DNA of 64,000 nucleotides from Cheiracanthium punctorium. Its lineage: Eukaryota; Arthropoda; Arachnida; Araneae; Cheiracanthiidae. Numbering within the stretch: the first letter of the stretch is position 1; the number at the start of each line of letters is the position of its first letter. Below the pieces are notes generated by a model that saw only the letters and a program-made list of their open reading frames with translations, had not been told where the DNA came from and ran no database searches. Location: positions 806,001 to 870,000 of the forward strand of contig JAWZYV010016058.1 of assembly GCA_038373885.1 (NCBI GenBank), given 5' to 3'. Positions 10,751 through 22,060 of this stretch are shown one piece after another. Position numbers and translations under genes: made by a program.

Positions 10751-13540
10751 AGTAGTTGGTTATTCAAGTGAAATAAATTTAGTTACAGGAGAGAAATGTC
10801 CTCTTGACTTTAAAAACTCATTCCTTTAAATAAAACGTTAATTTTGAAAATGAAATATTTTCTCTTTTGACTATTTTTCTCAGTACTTTATTATTCTGTA
10901 ACCTGTAATCTCCTACACAGAAATTGTGACTTTACTTTCTATACGATTGCCAATATGCTTATTCCATTATTTGGACTCATACAATTGTGATGAAAATTTG
11001 GGCTGTTTGGAAATCTGCATTATATACTAACCCGTCAACGGCGGGTACTTCAGGTAATTAATAAATAAAAAACTGACTGATATGACATTGAAAGTATTTA
11101 ACTAAAAACAAAATTATGTACAAACTGAATGCTGGTTTGTGTTGCTCTTGAGCGTTTCAGCAACTAGATAACATAAATAAGCATCCGTCAAGAAATGAGA
11201 AAATATTATGAAAAATGAGCTGTATTTACTAATGCCTTTTGAAGTAAAAGGTTATGTCTATGCAATAAATTCATGCAAACAGGATCAGCAGAATAAAGTA
11301 TAATTTTTGAAAGTGAACAATGCATTGAGGCCGAACAGTCAATTTCTGCATGAAAATAATGAATAGTGCAAATAAGTTCAAGGATTGAGGAAGTGCATAC
11401 ATGATTCAAATCGCGTGGCCAGTAGAAACCTACAAAATAAATCTGTTCTCGCGCAATTTTTATCTCTTCTTTCAGTTATAAAATGGGCGTGATTAACGAT
11501 TTTAAGTGAATTATAACGTCGAGGCAAGCATCCTCTTTTGTTTCAAATATCAACTAAAACATTCCTTTGAACGTGAAATGAACTTGTGTTAGAATGAGAT
11601 ACATATCATAACAGACCTCACGAAAGTTTTGTTTTTGTGTTAGTTCAATAGTGTTTGTTCAATAATTACTGTGAAATACGTCGTCTCTCATTATTTATTA
11701 ATGGCATACGGCATAAGAGTAAAACGGGAACAAGTTTCTGCTATATTTATGTCAAAGTGTAGAAGCTTCCTACAGTGAAAAGAAAGCCTGCAAAACAATA
11801 GTGCGCTAGACAGTACTCTAGAAGAGTAAAGCATATATTTGTGTTAATGAAACTTTAGTTAAGTTTGTTATGAAGTTTTTAAGTACATCTTTAGTTTACA
11901 AATTGTTAGAGAATTGTTAGAAGATGCATCCCCTGCTTTAATAAATGTTCTCAAATTATTCCACAAAACCCATGAACACACTAATATCGTAAGTGATAAT
12001 TAAATAGATTTTCGTCGAGATAATAAAATTACTATTATGAGATATGAAATTGTTAGTGCATGCTGTTATGGAAAGACAAATATGAAATGACCACTTTGGA
12101 TAATAACACTGAATTCTAATCAAATACAACCATTCTCTTGATCGTTATTATTATTTTTTTATTTTTGTCATTCGCAGAAACAATAAACGAAAGTACTACA
12201 TCGCCATTTATTTTCACTTTCATTCAAACATAAACATTTATTTACAAATGAAGAAAATCATTATTATTATTGTTTTCCATATTTATTTTAAGTGCATACC
12301 GATCTGTCATTATTATTGATGATTTCTTCATGGATTGCATTCAAATTAATCATAAGATACGATGGAGGATTTGTAATGATAATTCTGTATTGTGTCATGA
12401 TTTAAACACTGATACTACAGATTTTTTTCGTCCTTATGTTACTTTAGCATAGGAATTTGTAAACATAAGGAGCATTTAATTCTGTATAGGTTGTAGATGA
12501 TCAATATAAATTACATAAATCTATCAGAGGGTTATTAATTTTAGGAAAATACCACAAATACATGTTCTTACCCAGATCAATCCACAATTACAATAATTTA
12601 CTTTTAATATTTATTTAATATTTTACTGTAACACACACGACATAATATCTTAAAGCGTCTGCCTTGCGGTAACTACATGCTTGCAAGTAGGGATTACACT
12701 CATGCCTGAACCTGACACAGCATGTGATACGGAGATCGCATTTCTAATTTAATAATCATTTACCTTGGCTTTCTTTAAAGTAATTTATCGAAAATCAAGA
12801 ATTCTAAATATTTTCTGTTCTCATTTTTCGGTCACTTTGGGTTTAAATCTGTACATTCGCTTTTCCCGTATGCATTATTCTTATTTGTTTATTTGTCTCT
12901 TCAGACATTGTAGTGTCGTTGTTTTAAAAATAGATTATATTACGTCCGTTTGCTAACGCAACGGACTTTTTGATTCCCCGCCTTTGGCACGTCGTTAGCA
13001 TAAGTTATTATTTGTTGCCCTGCAAAATCTTTAAAATTATTTGCTAGCGATTATATCATTTTAATTTTATTAAGTTTTGGGATTGCTCTGGAATTGGCGT
13101 TATTTATCTCAGCCAAGTTATTGTTCTCGCCAATGTGTAATTCTCTGCTGGCGTAATTTTTATTTCATTCCATCTTAATTTCACTGTCCATATAGAACGT
13201 AATTTTATTTCGCTGAACAACCGCCGCCCGTTGTAATAATGTTCAATTCTATTTTTTTATATAATGTTTTTAAGCATTCAATGTCTTCTTTTTATTGCAA
13301 CAAAGTCCATTCGAACCTGCATGGTCACACAACGCCTTTTAATCTTAAATTTAAGTAGCACCCAAATAACCTCACCACAGCCTCTAATAGAAACTCCATG
13401 GTTTCTGTTTTAAAAGCACCTGGCCCCAGCGAATCTAAACGTACCTCCACTGGGATGTATGTGAAGTGATATCCCGGCTTCTAGCTTTCCCACTTTCCTC
13501 AATTGCTTCTATTATGCTAAGTTTGTTAGTAAAATAGCTA
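10751..13540. other. Gene-free AT-rich stretch
   Basis: No supported gene. ACCCGTCAACGGCGGGT near 11032 is a short GC hairpin in AT-rich DNA, reminiscent of a Helitron 3' end but without the closing CTRR. From 12.6 to 13.5 kb the composition is slightly richer in GC but both strands are stop-rich. Confidence 0.45.
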
Positions 13541-13543
13541 TAT

Positions 13544-13591
13544 TGTTCGACACCATGAGTCGTTAATTAATATGAATAACGGTGTCGAACA
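13544..13591. repeat. Perfect 11-bp hairpin
   Basis: TGTTCGACACC (13544-13554) pairs exactly with GGTGTCGAACA (13581-13591) around a 26-nt AT-rich loop. It is not inside any gene I can see, and no T-run follows it. It could be one end-to-end relic of a small inverted-repeat element. A similar half site, TTGTTCGACACTTTG, occurs near 5600. Confidence 0.65.
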
Positions 13592-13856
13592 AACATGTAG
13601 CAGACCACCAATAGTAGCGAGACTTATCTAGATATAAATTATTCTAGTTAAAATCAATGATCATTGTGATTATCACACCTAATTTTCTAACATAAGCTCA
13701 TATTTTTCTTCGTACTCTGAAAATGTCTACCCTCATATATATTAACTGCCACAAACAACAGTTTACATACAGAGCACCTCTAAAATTACTTATGGAACAT
13801 TTATTTACTCTGCTAGATTTTAAAAAAAACAAGCTTTGCCAGCTAAAATACAAACA

Positions 13857-13869
13857 AATATATATATTT

Positions 13870-13902
<33 letters not shown>

Positions 13903-13972
13903 ATATTTGCCTATACATATACATATATATATATATATATGTATATTTGTCATAATATATTTGTCTGAAGAG

Positions 13973-14008
<36 letters not shown>
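13857..14008. repeat. Compound AT/GT microsatellite
   Basis: Runs of (TA)n, then (GT)n, then interrupted (TA)n, ending in a long (AT)n at 13977-14008. The frames it creates on both strands (poly I-Y) are artefacts. The right end abuts the inverted-repeat element starting at 14008, and expansion here may have replaced that element's outermost bases. Confidence 0.9.
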
Positions 14009-14011
<3 letters not shown>

Positions 14012-17000
14012 GGGCGGCGACCCTAAAAAAGTTGCCAATACGCTCAAAAATGAGATTGGTAAAGTTTCAGCTCATTTGTATAATATTAACCCGTGCCGCA
14101 TTGAGGTAAAAGTTTAGAAAAACCGTGGTTTTTTTCGCAAAAAAAGCAGATTTTCCATCATAAAACGGATAAAATTGAGTCTAGAACGTAATGCTGGTCT
14201 CGTTTCAGAAGAAAACTTCCCACCTTGATGAGTCACACAACACTTTTATGTAAAAACTTACAGATTTAACCCTCCAAGCGGTTGTGATGTCAAATCCCGT
14301 CCACTTTATTCCAGTTTTCACTGCAATACATCTGTAATAATAATTGTTTATAACACTGAGATATCATAAAATATGTTTGATATTTCAGCTTGTATGTAAT
14401 TAAGAAGCCTTTTTTTTAATAATTGGAAATCTTCCTGTTATTTTTTTTTATTTAAAAATTTCATGAAAATTTAACCGTGAAAACAACTTTAGATCATTTA
14501 CCCATTTACAAAACGCTCAGAGGGTAACATTCAGATCGTATCTAGTCCTGAAAACAGCATATATCCATGCTTTTTTCAGGACTAGATAGGATGCGAATCC
14601 TAAAAGTTGGCTTTTTATGAAAGTTCAAAACATTATACTTCGTCTCTCCTAATTTTGTTTTTCTTCGTTTTTCTTTCTTTTTTTGTATACAAAATAAAGG
14701 TTTTAATTTTAAAAAAAATGAAATTTAAGTAAAAAGAATTAAGAGAAAATAAGGTCAAAGGAGGCATAAAATTGAGAATGACGAACGTTTAGATATATTT
14801 GTTTATTAAAGTTATGTATCTAAGAGGAAGCATATTATAAAGAAAATAAATTATTATTGTTTACACTTTTTTGTTAAAGTGGCAAGGCTATAATGTGGCT
14901 TTCGATGAGTCTAGAAAAGTTTTTATACATTCGGATACTACTAACTATAGTAAAAATTGATTTTGTTCTTCATCCTCAGTTAAACAGGAATTGAATCCTG
15001 GCATTAATTTACTCCCCTTTCATCTGGACTAGATACGATATTTAACAACCTTGAAAGCTTTCAGTTTTTTTCTTCCAAATAATACTAATTTTCACACCAT
15101 ACATCGGAATCAGTATTCAAAAATTGTACATTAAAATTAAATCTCTTAAAAAAAGTACTGTTCGAGATGAAATAAAAAATTGTTTAATAAATGATCCACT
15201 TCGTTGAAACATTGTTGCTCTTACATCTTCATCATCATGATTTTCTTTTTCAAATGCAATTAATTTTACAGCCATGCTTATTTTGACTTTTTTTGCCCAA
15301 GTGTCATCAAAAAATGAAAATGCAACTTGCTCTAAGTTAAGATACCAAACATAGCTTATAATTTTAAAGATCTTTGGTTGCAGCCTCTTTATCAAATTTT
15401 GAGTAATGTAATAATTTTGTCTTGAATAGGGATAAAGTGAAAGTGGGAGTGTTGAACCATGCTTTTTCATGAATATTCATTATAAATAAACAAATTTCTG
15501 TAATACCTCCTTTTTCTAAATCTGTTAATGAGACCTGATGTCTGAAAAGAAGTATCTTGAGACAATAAATTGCCTTAGACATCCACCTGGCAAAATGAAC
15601 ACCACCAGGTACTCTGAAAGAAATGTCTGTTTGGGGAGACTCCTATAAAAATTAAATAATGTTGGATTATTCTTTATAGTTATCCCTGACATGTTGATTT
15701 CTTAACGTGTTCTGCAAGAAAATTTGAAATTTCTTCCAAATTTTGCATTTATAGTTTCATCTTCAATAGCAGTTTTGAACTTTGCCTTGCCCAACTTAGA
15801 CCACCCAACCTAAAAAATATTTGGATGAAGAGCAGTAGCTTCGCCCATTTTGCAATCAAAACAGATTTTAGGATGATTTCTAAAATAAATATGATGGCGA
15901 CAAGGTAAATATAGAAGATTTCGATCCAGTAATTGCTGCAGCAAAACATGTACGTTCCCCTAAGGCAACCAGTGGTATCAAAACACATTGCCTGAATTTT
16001 ACCAACTGCCTCCCATTCTTCAACTGCTGTAAATACAGCTTTTGCCTAAGAGTTATTCTAATATTATTTTCAAGCTGAGGAACTCCTATTAACAGTTCTT
16101 CATCACCACAGCTAATTTAAATAGCTATTCTCTCTACATTTTCTTTATTCAAAATATGAAGAAGCATTTTTCCACCCAGTAAACAACAGAACCCTCTAAA
16201 TCAGAATTTTAAAATCTGCTTTTGATGATATCAATTCTTTGTTTTCGAAATCCTTGTCTTCGGAGTCTTATTGACAAGGGTCCTGTACCGGAAAGATATT
16301 ATGTGTTAGTGTTGAACCACTTCGTTATACCAGTATGTAAATCATAACGATAATATGGTAGCTAGGGGAGGCATAGCCCCTCCTTGACCATACGTATGGG
16401 CACCCATTCCCATTCTAAAAGTAAATAATAACAGATAACAAAAATAGCATTGTAATAAAGAAAATTTGAGATGTTTGTCTTAGATGTGCTTCAATTGAAA
16501 TACAAATCAAGATCTTTCTTCTGAAGCACAGAAATGCATATCAAATAAAAATAATTCACGAATTGTAGTTTAAGTTATGAAAATTCTTGATTTATTTTTT
16601 TAGTTTTTTGATGCAAATAATACAAAAGATGGTCAAAATTACTTAAAACTCTTAATTTGTCTTTTTTCACAAATTTTACAAAAATGCATATTTTGGTGGT
16701 ATTATTCACAAACTAACCTAAAAAACACTGAATGTCATTAAATATTGGTTTTGTTGAGTTTAAAGTTCAAAGCAACAACATTTATATGAAATAAAACAAG
16801 AACAATGTCTGTAGAGTAAATAGTTTATACTAAATGAAGGAAAAACTAGATATTTTTGGCAAAAATCGTAATTTTTCAAGAATTCAACCTCGATGCGGCA
16901 CGTGTTAATATTATGCAATTGAGCTAAAACTTTGCCGATCGCATTTTGTAGTCAATTGGCAACATTTAGAGGGGTGCCCCAAAAAATAACATTAAAAACA

Positions 17001-17028
17001 TTTCCCTCATATAACTTGTGACCACCCT
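14008..17028. mobile_element. DNA transposon, ~3 kb, ~150-bp terminal inverted repeats
   Basis: The left end (14008 to about 14165: TTTGGGGCGGCGACCCT..., then GTTGCCAAT, AAAGTTTCAGCTCA, TATTAAC, GTGCCGCATTGAGG) is mirrored on the complementary strand at about 16830-16984 (TTTTGGGGCACCCCT..., GTTGCCAATTG, AAAGTTTTAGCTCA, TATTAAC, GTGCCGCATCGAGG). On the right the element seems to extend to about 17028, where the complement starts TAGGGTGGTCACAAG; the corresponding left part is replaced by an AT microsatellite. The inside holds a decayed transposase on the minus strand. The inverted ends plus the coding relic show that this was once a full element. The superfamily is not certain. Confidence 0.75.
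15115..16200 (-). pseudogene. Decayed transposase-like gene of the CFDTT / CRHHI family
   Basis: On the minus strand, with several frameshifts, pieces run in this order. First comes GGKMLLHILNKENVERIAI, then CGDEELLIGVPQLEN, then the signature CFDTTGCLRGTYM (about 15990-15950). After a frame change CRHHIYF follows, then DCKMGEATALHPNIF and KAKFKTAIEDETI. Nearer the C-terminus are YVWYLNLEQVAFSFFDDTWA and KKVKISMAVKLIAFE. From memory, this pattern belongs to a family of transposase-like proteins annotated as uncharacterised in many invertebrates; I cannot name the superfamily. It lies inside a pair of inverted ends (14008-17028) in the expected place for a transposase. Stops and shifts make it non-functional. 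The open pieces at 15117-15470 and 15749-15988 are fragments of it. Confidence 0.62.
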
Positions 17029-18268
17029 AATATATATACATAGATAGATACACCGATATATAGATGAGAAAAATATTAATTTTTTTGTTTCAGAAAACTT
17101 AAATCTTTTTTTTACGTAATAAGAAAATATTTACTTTTATCTGTTCTTTTTTTTAATCTGCCGAGTAATATTACGTGAACATTCAGCTGAAACGTTTTCT
17201 CTGCAAGGCGAAAGTATTATCACTACATCGTAAAGATAGATTTTCTTAATTAAATGTTTCTAAAAGGCTGGAACTTTATCGTCTAATGTGCGTAGCACGT
17301 AGTGAAACTCTATTAAAAAAGAAGAAAGCACATTGTGAAGAATTTAATTATTTATCTGCAAAATTGGCAAACACAAAATTTGAGTTTATGTATTTTTGTT
17401 TTATGAAAATTGAACGTACGACCTGCAACATTAAAACATCTTATGTGATGTCCTCCATTCTTGTTCTTTTTATGGCATAATTACATTTAAAAAAAGTTAG
17501 TATTTTTGCAGTAATGCTATGTTTCAAAGAAAGATAGAAGCTTTAGTTATAGAGGTCTTCTACATTACATAATGTTTTCCTAACATTTTTACATAATATA
17601 AGTTATTTACATAATACACATATACCTATTAGATATATAACAGTACTCAGTAGTCAAATTGTTATGAACACCTCCACCATTTTCAGTGAGATCGCCTTAA
17701 GGACTAAGAAGGCCTAGTACACGTAAAAGTTTATAACTACTGCTAAGTGTACTAGATGATAAATCTGTTGATACGTGGATGAACTGGAAAGAAGTTAGTA
17801 GTTATAGGGTATAAAATGATGGCCGGAAGACTCGAAGAAAATATCTCCAAAATATTTGGATGCAATTGAATTCAGTTTTACACATTAAGTATCAATGCGA
17901 TTCTCAATAAAATTTCAAAATATATTAAAAAAAAAATATTTGATTAAAATACTCGAAATACTGTCAGACTAGAGCATGAAAAAGGACCATATTGCAGAAA
18001 ATATAGCTGTCACAAAAATTTATTTATAAGAGAGCAGGAAACCTTTATTACTTTTAGGGATGACGCAGGCAAAATGGGATACCTAAAATTGGAAGGACAA
18101 CAAAAAAAAAAGTACTGCACTTACATAATCTGTTGTGTTTTGTAGTCTTCGTTCCGAAGTCAGTCTTTCAAGTTTCTATCATTTAGCTTTTGATTAGCCA
18201 CAAATTACTTTAGAAGATTAAAAGTAAAAAAAGGACCCTATTTTACCCCTTAATAAGGACAAAATGAC
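17029..18268. other. Gene-free AT-rich stretch
   Basis: No gene supported. The open frame 17286-17480 (64 codons, plus) has no recognisable domain. A GC-balanced patch at 17640-17840 with repeated TAACTACT/AGTAGTTAT elements has no assignable identity. Confidence 0.45.
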
Positions 18269-18276
18269 GTATCCCT
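18269..18276. repeat. Left 8-bp target site duplication of the hAT-type element
   Basis: GTATCCCT immediately before the element's left end. The identical octamer lies immediately after its right end at 19121-19128. Confidence 0.8.
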
Positions 18277-19120
18277 TAGGGATGCAACGGATATCCGGCA
18301 AACATACTGCATCCGCCCTATCTGGCCAATATGCCGGCTAGTTGGCAGTAGCCGGATTTTACAAATATCCGGCAGTACACCCGGTCTAAAATTATATACT
18401 AAGAACTCAAATTAATAAATTTTAAAAACTGTAATAATTAAAAATGAAAAAAAACGATGTTTTGTGAAAATATTTTGTTTCCAATACTTTTTAGAATCCG
18501 TTTTTATCATTTATAGGAGAAAAAAATTAAGTACTTCTATTTTTTTTTACGGTAATAAGATGAGGAAATTATTACTGCAGGAAATTGTTGTGTCAAAAAC
18601 ACTGGTTTTCAATATTTGTAAGCATTCGGTTACCACCCCCCCCATAAATTGACGCTGCTTATGAGAATTTGAACATGATGTAGAACTGTTCTCTGGCTGT
18701 GAGTAAATGCGCCGCCCCCCCCCCCCTCATTTTCATAAAGTAAGAAAAATTGTTGTGATGATTTTCCAACAGTTGAATGGAAATCTCTTTCTTTCAAGAA
18801 CTGATTTTGTAAGATATTTATCTAATTCTTGAAGGAGAACATCAATGACATTTCAGTTTTATGTATGTATTTAGCTATAGCATGTAGTAGATTTAATTGC
18901 AGAAAAACTGGTACTCATTTCATGGAAACAAACCCCAAAAAATTTGATTTTTGAATTAAATGATTTCGAACTAATGAGAAAATTTAAAGAAAAAATATTA
19001 GCTGAATGATCTAAGAAAACTAGTGAAAACAAAACAGAAAAAGAAGAAAACATACTGCTGCCGGATAACTGGATATTCGGTATCTGTTATCCGGCCAAAT
19101 TGATATCCGTTGCATCATCA
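18277..19120. mobile_element. hAT-type non-autonomous DNA transposon, 844 bp
   Basis: The left end TAGGGATGCAACGGATATC is matched on the complement of the right end by TGATGATGCAACGGATATC (15 of the first 19 identical), and further GCCGGAT/ATCCGGC blocks lie inside both ends. The element is flanked by a perfect 8-bp duplication, GTATCCCT, the length generated by hAT transposases. No transposase frame is present inside. The two short frames, 18464-18652 plus and 18871-19053 minus, have no recognised domain. A run of about 14 C lies near 18715. The perfect duplication suggests the copy is not very old, although the inverted ends have diverged. Confidence 0.82.
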
Positions 19121-19128
19121 GTATCCCT
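19121..19128. repeat. Right 8-bp target site duplication of the hAT-type element
   Basis: GTATCCCT, identical to 18269-18276. Confidence 0.8.
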
Positions 19129-19379
19129 AGATATAAGCGATTTTCCTAGTATTGCATACATAATTAATGGGCCTAAGAGAATCTTTGAACTCGCAGATAC
19201 GAAACTATAGTCATGTTGTCATATTATATATTATAAGTAGTTACCCGATGTCGTGATTGTTGACACATGGAAATAAATTCACAACTAATATATGCTACAT
19301 TACTGGGGTTCTAATTACGTACCAAAAAATAGAAAGGAAAAAAAATGTAAAAAAAAAGACACGAGAAGCACATGCGAGA

Positions 19380-19560
19380 GCGAATGAATCAGTGTGTACA
19401 CAAGAGCCAACATGGTGGCGCATCGTCGTCGCTCTCCAACGATAGTGATTGGCCTATTAAAACCAACCAAAGGCTCGGCTCACCGTCTTGCTTACCGCCT
19501 TGTCTAGGCTGCGTGTTCCCAATTTCTTCTATTCTTTGACTTTCGTACACTTTCCTTCAC
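19380..19560 (+). promoter_or_regulatory. Possible promoter-like patch with YY1-like and CCAAT-like sites
   Basis: A GC-balanced island in AT-rich DNA contains GCCAACATGGTGGCGC (resembling the YY1 motif AANATGGCGNC, near 19407) and, 30 bases on, GTGATTGGCCTA (an inverted CCAAT box). YY1 sites just downstream of start sites are common in housekeeping promoters. No coding exon or splice donor can be tied to it, so this may equally be an old repeat. Confidence 0.22.
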
Positions 19561-19650
19561 TTTAAAACATTACTTTGATGGCAATTTATGAATCCAGATT
19601 TCTTAAGGACTTAAACACGAATCCGAGCTAATATTGGAAATTTCATTGAG

Positions 19651-19652
19651 AT

Positions 19653-19716
<64 letters not shown>

Positions 19717-19720
19717 ATAG
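19651..19720. repeat. AC/AT microsatellite
   Basis: (AC)n followed by a long (AT)n and GTATGTATATAG. Simple repeat. Confidence 0.9.
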
Positions 19721-20014
19721 ATAAATTATTATTTCTGTTAATTGGATTCTATAATTCACAAAAACTAAAAATTGTTTGATTTTTCACATCTAATGTTCTT
19801 AAACTATGCAATGATTTTTAATTTTATGGATTATTCAAAACATTATGAAAGGAATTAAATAAATGAATTTTTCAAAAAAATAGGAAAAAAATAAAGATTA
19901 CTCATCGGGATAAAAATTTAAATACGTATGTTTTTATATGTATATTTTAAATCTGTATCTTGATTTTATCGTGAGAACTATTGTAGGATTTTCTAATAGT
20001 TACATTCTATAATA

Positions 20015-20370
20015 CCGTTTATTTCCGAATACAAGCCGATCCGTGTATAAGCCGATAGAAATAAAAAGTGCTATATTTGGCGATGTTTAGCTATCGCCCC
20101 ACGAACAGAAAAATACTTACATTTTTTGTGTGTTATATGCAATTTTCGGTATTCTATTATTTCTTCTGCATGTTTAAGATATATAAATTATAGAAATAAA
20201 AAGTGCAATATATATTTGGCAATGTTTAATGATTTATCGCTTGCGCTCAGTAACAAATAAATTACTTATGCTTTTTGCATGATTGACAGATCCGTATATA
20301 AGCCGACCCGCTTAATTTTGTTTTCGAAAAAGTTCCGAAAATTTCTCGGCTTACACACGGAAATATACGT
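20015..20370. mobile_element. MITE of about 356 bp flanked by TA
   Basis: The left end ACCGTTTATTTCCGAATAC, followed by AAGCCGA, matches the complement of the right end ACGTATATTTCCGTGTGT, followed by AAGCCGA. Further TATAAGCCGA blocks lie inside both ends. TA dinucleotides flank it (20013-20014, 20371-20372), as for Tc1/mariner/pogo-type insertions. It has no coding capacity. Confidence 0.72.
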
Positions 20371-20372
20371 TA

Positions 20373-21539
20373 CTTTTAGTTAACGATCAATATGCGCTAA
20401 GATTTCCCGTTTTAATTTTATGATGAACAATTGGAGAATTTTTTCATTAAACTTATTTTTATAATTTATGTCAAAATCATCCTTGAAAATAATACGCTAA
20501 ATACACATGACAACTAAATAGTATGATTTTCTCAGAAAACGAAACATGAATTGGATTCTTTTGAACGTTAAACTAAGTTGAGTTATAGTCCTGGACCTGA
20601 CTACAGTTATGTGGTAAAGTTTGAGTTGGGAGAATGTATTTTAAGGAATGTTTAAAAGGTGCTTTAGAAAGTATTTTTGTCTTAGGTAGACATCCGCCAC
20701 CTGGTACATTTTCTGGCTATGACGTCATCAAAAATGGCGGCCGTTCGATCACAGAATTTCTCATATGTAAACTAATACTTGACAGATTTGCTAAAAGTTG
20801 AATCAGTATGATGTAACTATACCATTTCTAAGATGAAAATAAGGATGTTTTTAACTGGTGCTTTTATTAATAAACAGCAATTTTGTTAATTTATCTCACT
20901 ATTTTTTATTACTACATAAAAATATTATACAATGAATGAAAAAAAATATTATAATGCTTTTATAAAAATGATTGTTACATTTTAATTCTAAACCCTTACT
21001 ACAATGATTGCAGAAAGGGCAACAGTTTACCTAAATCGTCCTATACAGGAGGTTTTTAGGGCATTTTAAGCTATTGCATGCCCTATAAAATCAGTTGGAT
21101 ATTACAATAACTGTTTAGGCTTTTTCAATATTTCAAGGGTGGTTCTAAAGCCCGCTTTAGGGGCTCCATCTCTTATTCTTGAAATAGAAAATCTAATTTT
21201 TCTAGAGTGGGTTAAATTTAGTCTAGGTTCGGCTTTTCCCACACTGGTTCCTACCCAGTGACGTCAGTCTGCATTAAATCATCTTCCATTACGGCAAAAC
21301 CAAATTCACACGGCTTTAAGCAAACAACCGCATCAAAATTTCCATCAGAGTTGCTAAACGTATGTGTAAAAAAATGACTTCAACAAATGCCCTTAGCATT
21401 TGTGAGTGTAGTTGGCAAAGCTTGAATGTCTATCTTCTTTGCATGATAGTATAACTACAATCGAAGTTTATACAAAGATGAACTTCTCATAACGACCATA
21501 CTAAGTATTCTTCTGCAGGTTTAAGACCTTGTTTTATGT
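20373..21539. other. Gene-free stretch, probably repeat-derived
   Basis: At 20690-20755 the GC-balanced block CTATGACGTCATCAAAAATGGCGGCC stands out, and TGACGTCAG recurs near 21260. These CRE-like palindromes in AT-rich DNA are more likely parts of an old element than a promoter. No gene is supported. Confidence 0.4.
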
Positions 21540-22060
21540 CGTCTTTTCAGATGATACGCCAAAGTGTTCCAAATACACCGTAGACGCACAATGAATAGCT
21601 GCGCTTCTTTAGTGCCAAACGTACTTGTGTAATCTGATCTAGATAGTGCGTGTATGGCTGGAAGCAAAGATCATAAGTTGTGGCCCATTTCTTGGTGAAT
21701 ATCATGAACAGACAAAAGATGTATGGATTCCCCAACTGCATTTCTCATCCAAAGTTCCTGAACACCAAGTTGATGAAAACTTTCCTGACGAAATAATCTA
21801 ATACTACTATGTCAGTGTCAGCACTAACGATAACGATTACCACATGGCCTTTACGATAAAGCTATTACTGTCTTGGCAATAAACATTTGGAATATTAGTT
21901 TGCCGTTTGCTGATCCCCAGAAACTGCTGAGCTGGACAGGCAGTGGACCATCATGAAACATGTGAGTAATATGTATAACAGTGTCACTACCTTGTCTCTT
22001 CACTCTCTCGGGCTTTTTTAGTGATAATATGTGATAACCGTAAAGACCTTAATCAATTCT
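21540..22060 (-). pseudogene. Fragment of a transposon-derived protein (HDG ... LLPAIHAL family)
   Basis: On the minus strand the frames give KPERVKRQGSDTVIHITHMF, then HDGPLPVQLSSFWGSANGKL and IFQMFIAKT. A change of frame leads to QELWMRNAVGESIHLLSVHD and IHQEMGHNL, a stop, then SLLPAIHALSRSDYTSTFG and TKEAQLF. The second half matches the layout that I recall as 'W...G......I.VH.I...LG.....LPAIHALTGCD.TS.FG.K' in uncharacterised, transposon-linked proteins of cnidarians, aphids and spiders. Here the conserved GCD has become RSD. Several stops and shifts make it a relic. The open frame at 21547-21741 is an out-of-frame shadow over the same segment. No inverted ends were found for it. Confidence 0.55.

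Noticed and set aside
11020..11060. Second Helitron 3' end (ACCCG...CGGGT hairpin)
   Set aside because: The stem is short and no CTRR follows.
13723..14047. Two overlapping open frames on opposite strands rich in I and Y
   Set aside because: They translate TA/GT microsatellite DNA; codon content is entirely explained by the repeat.
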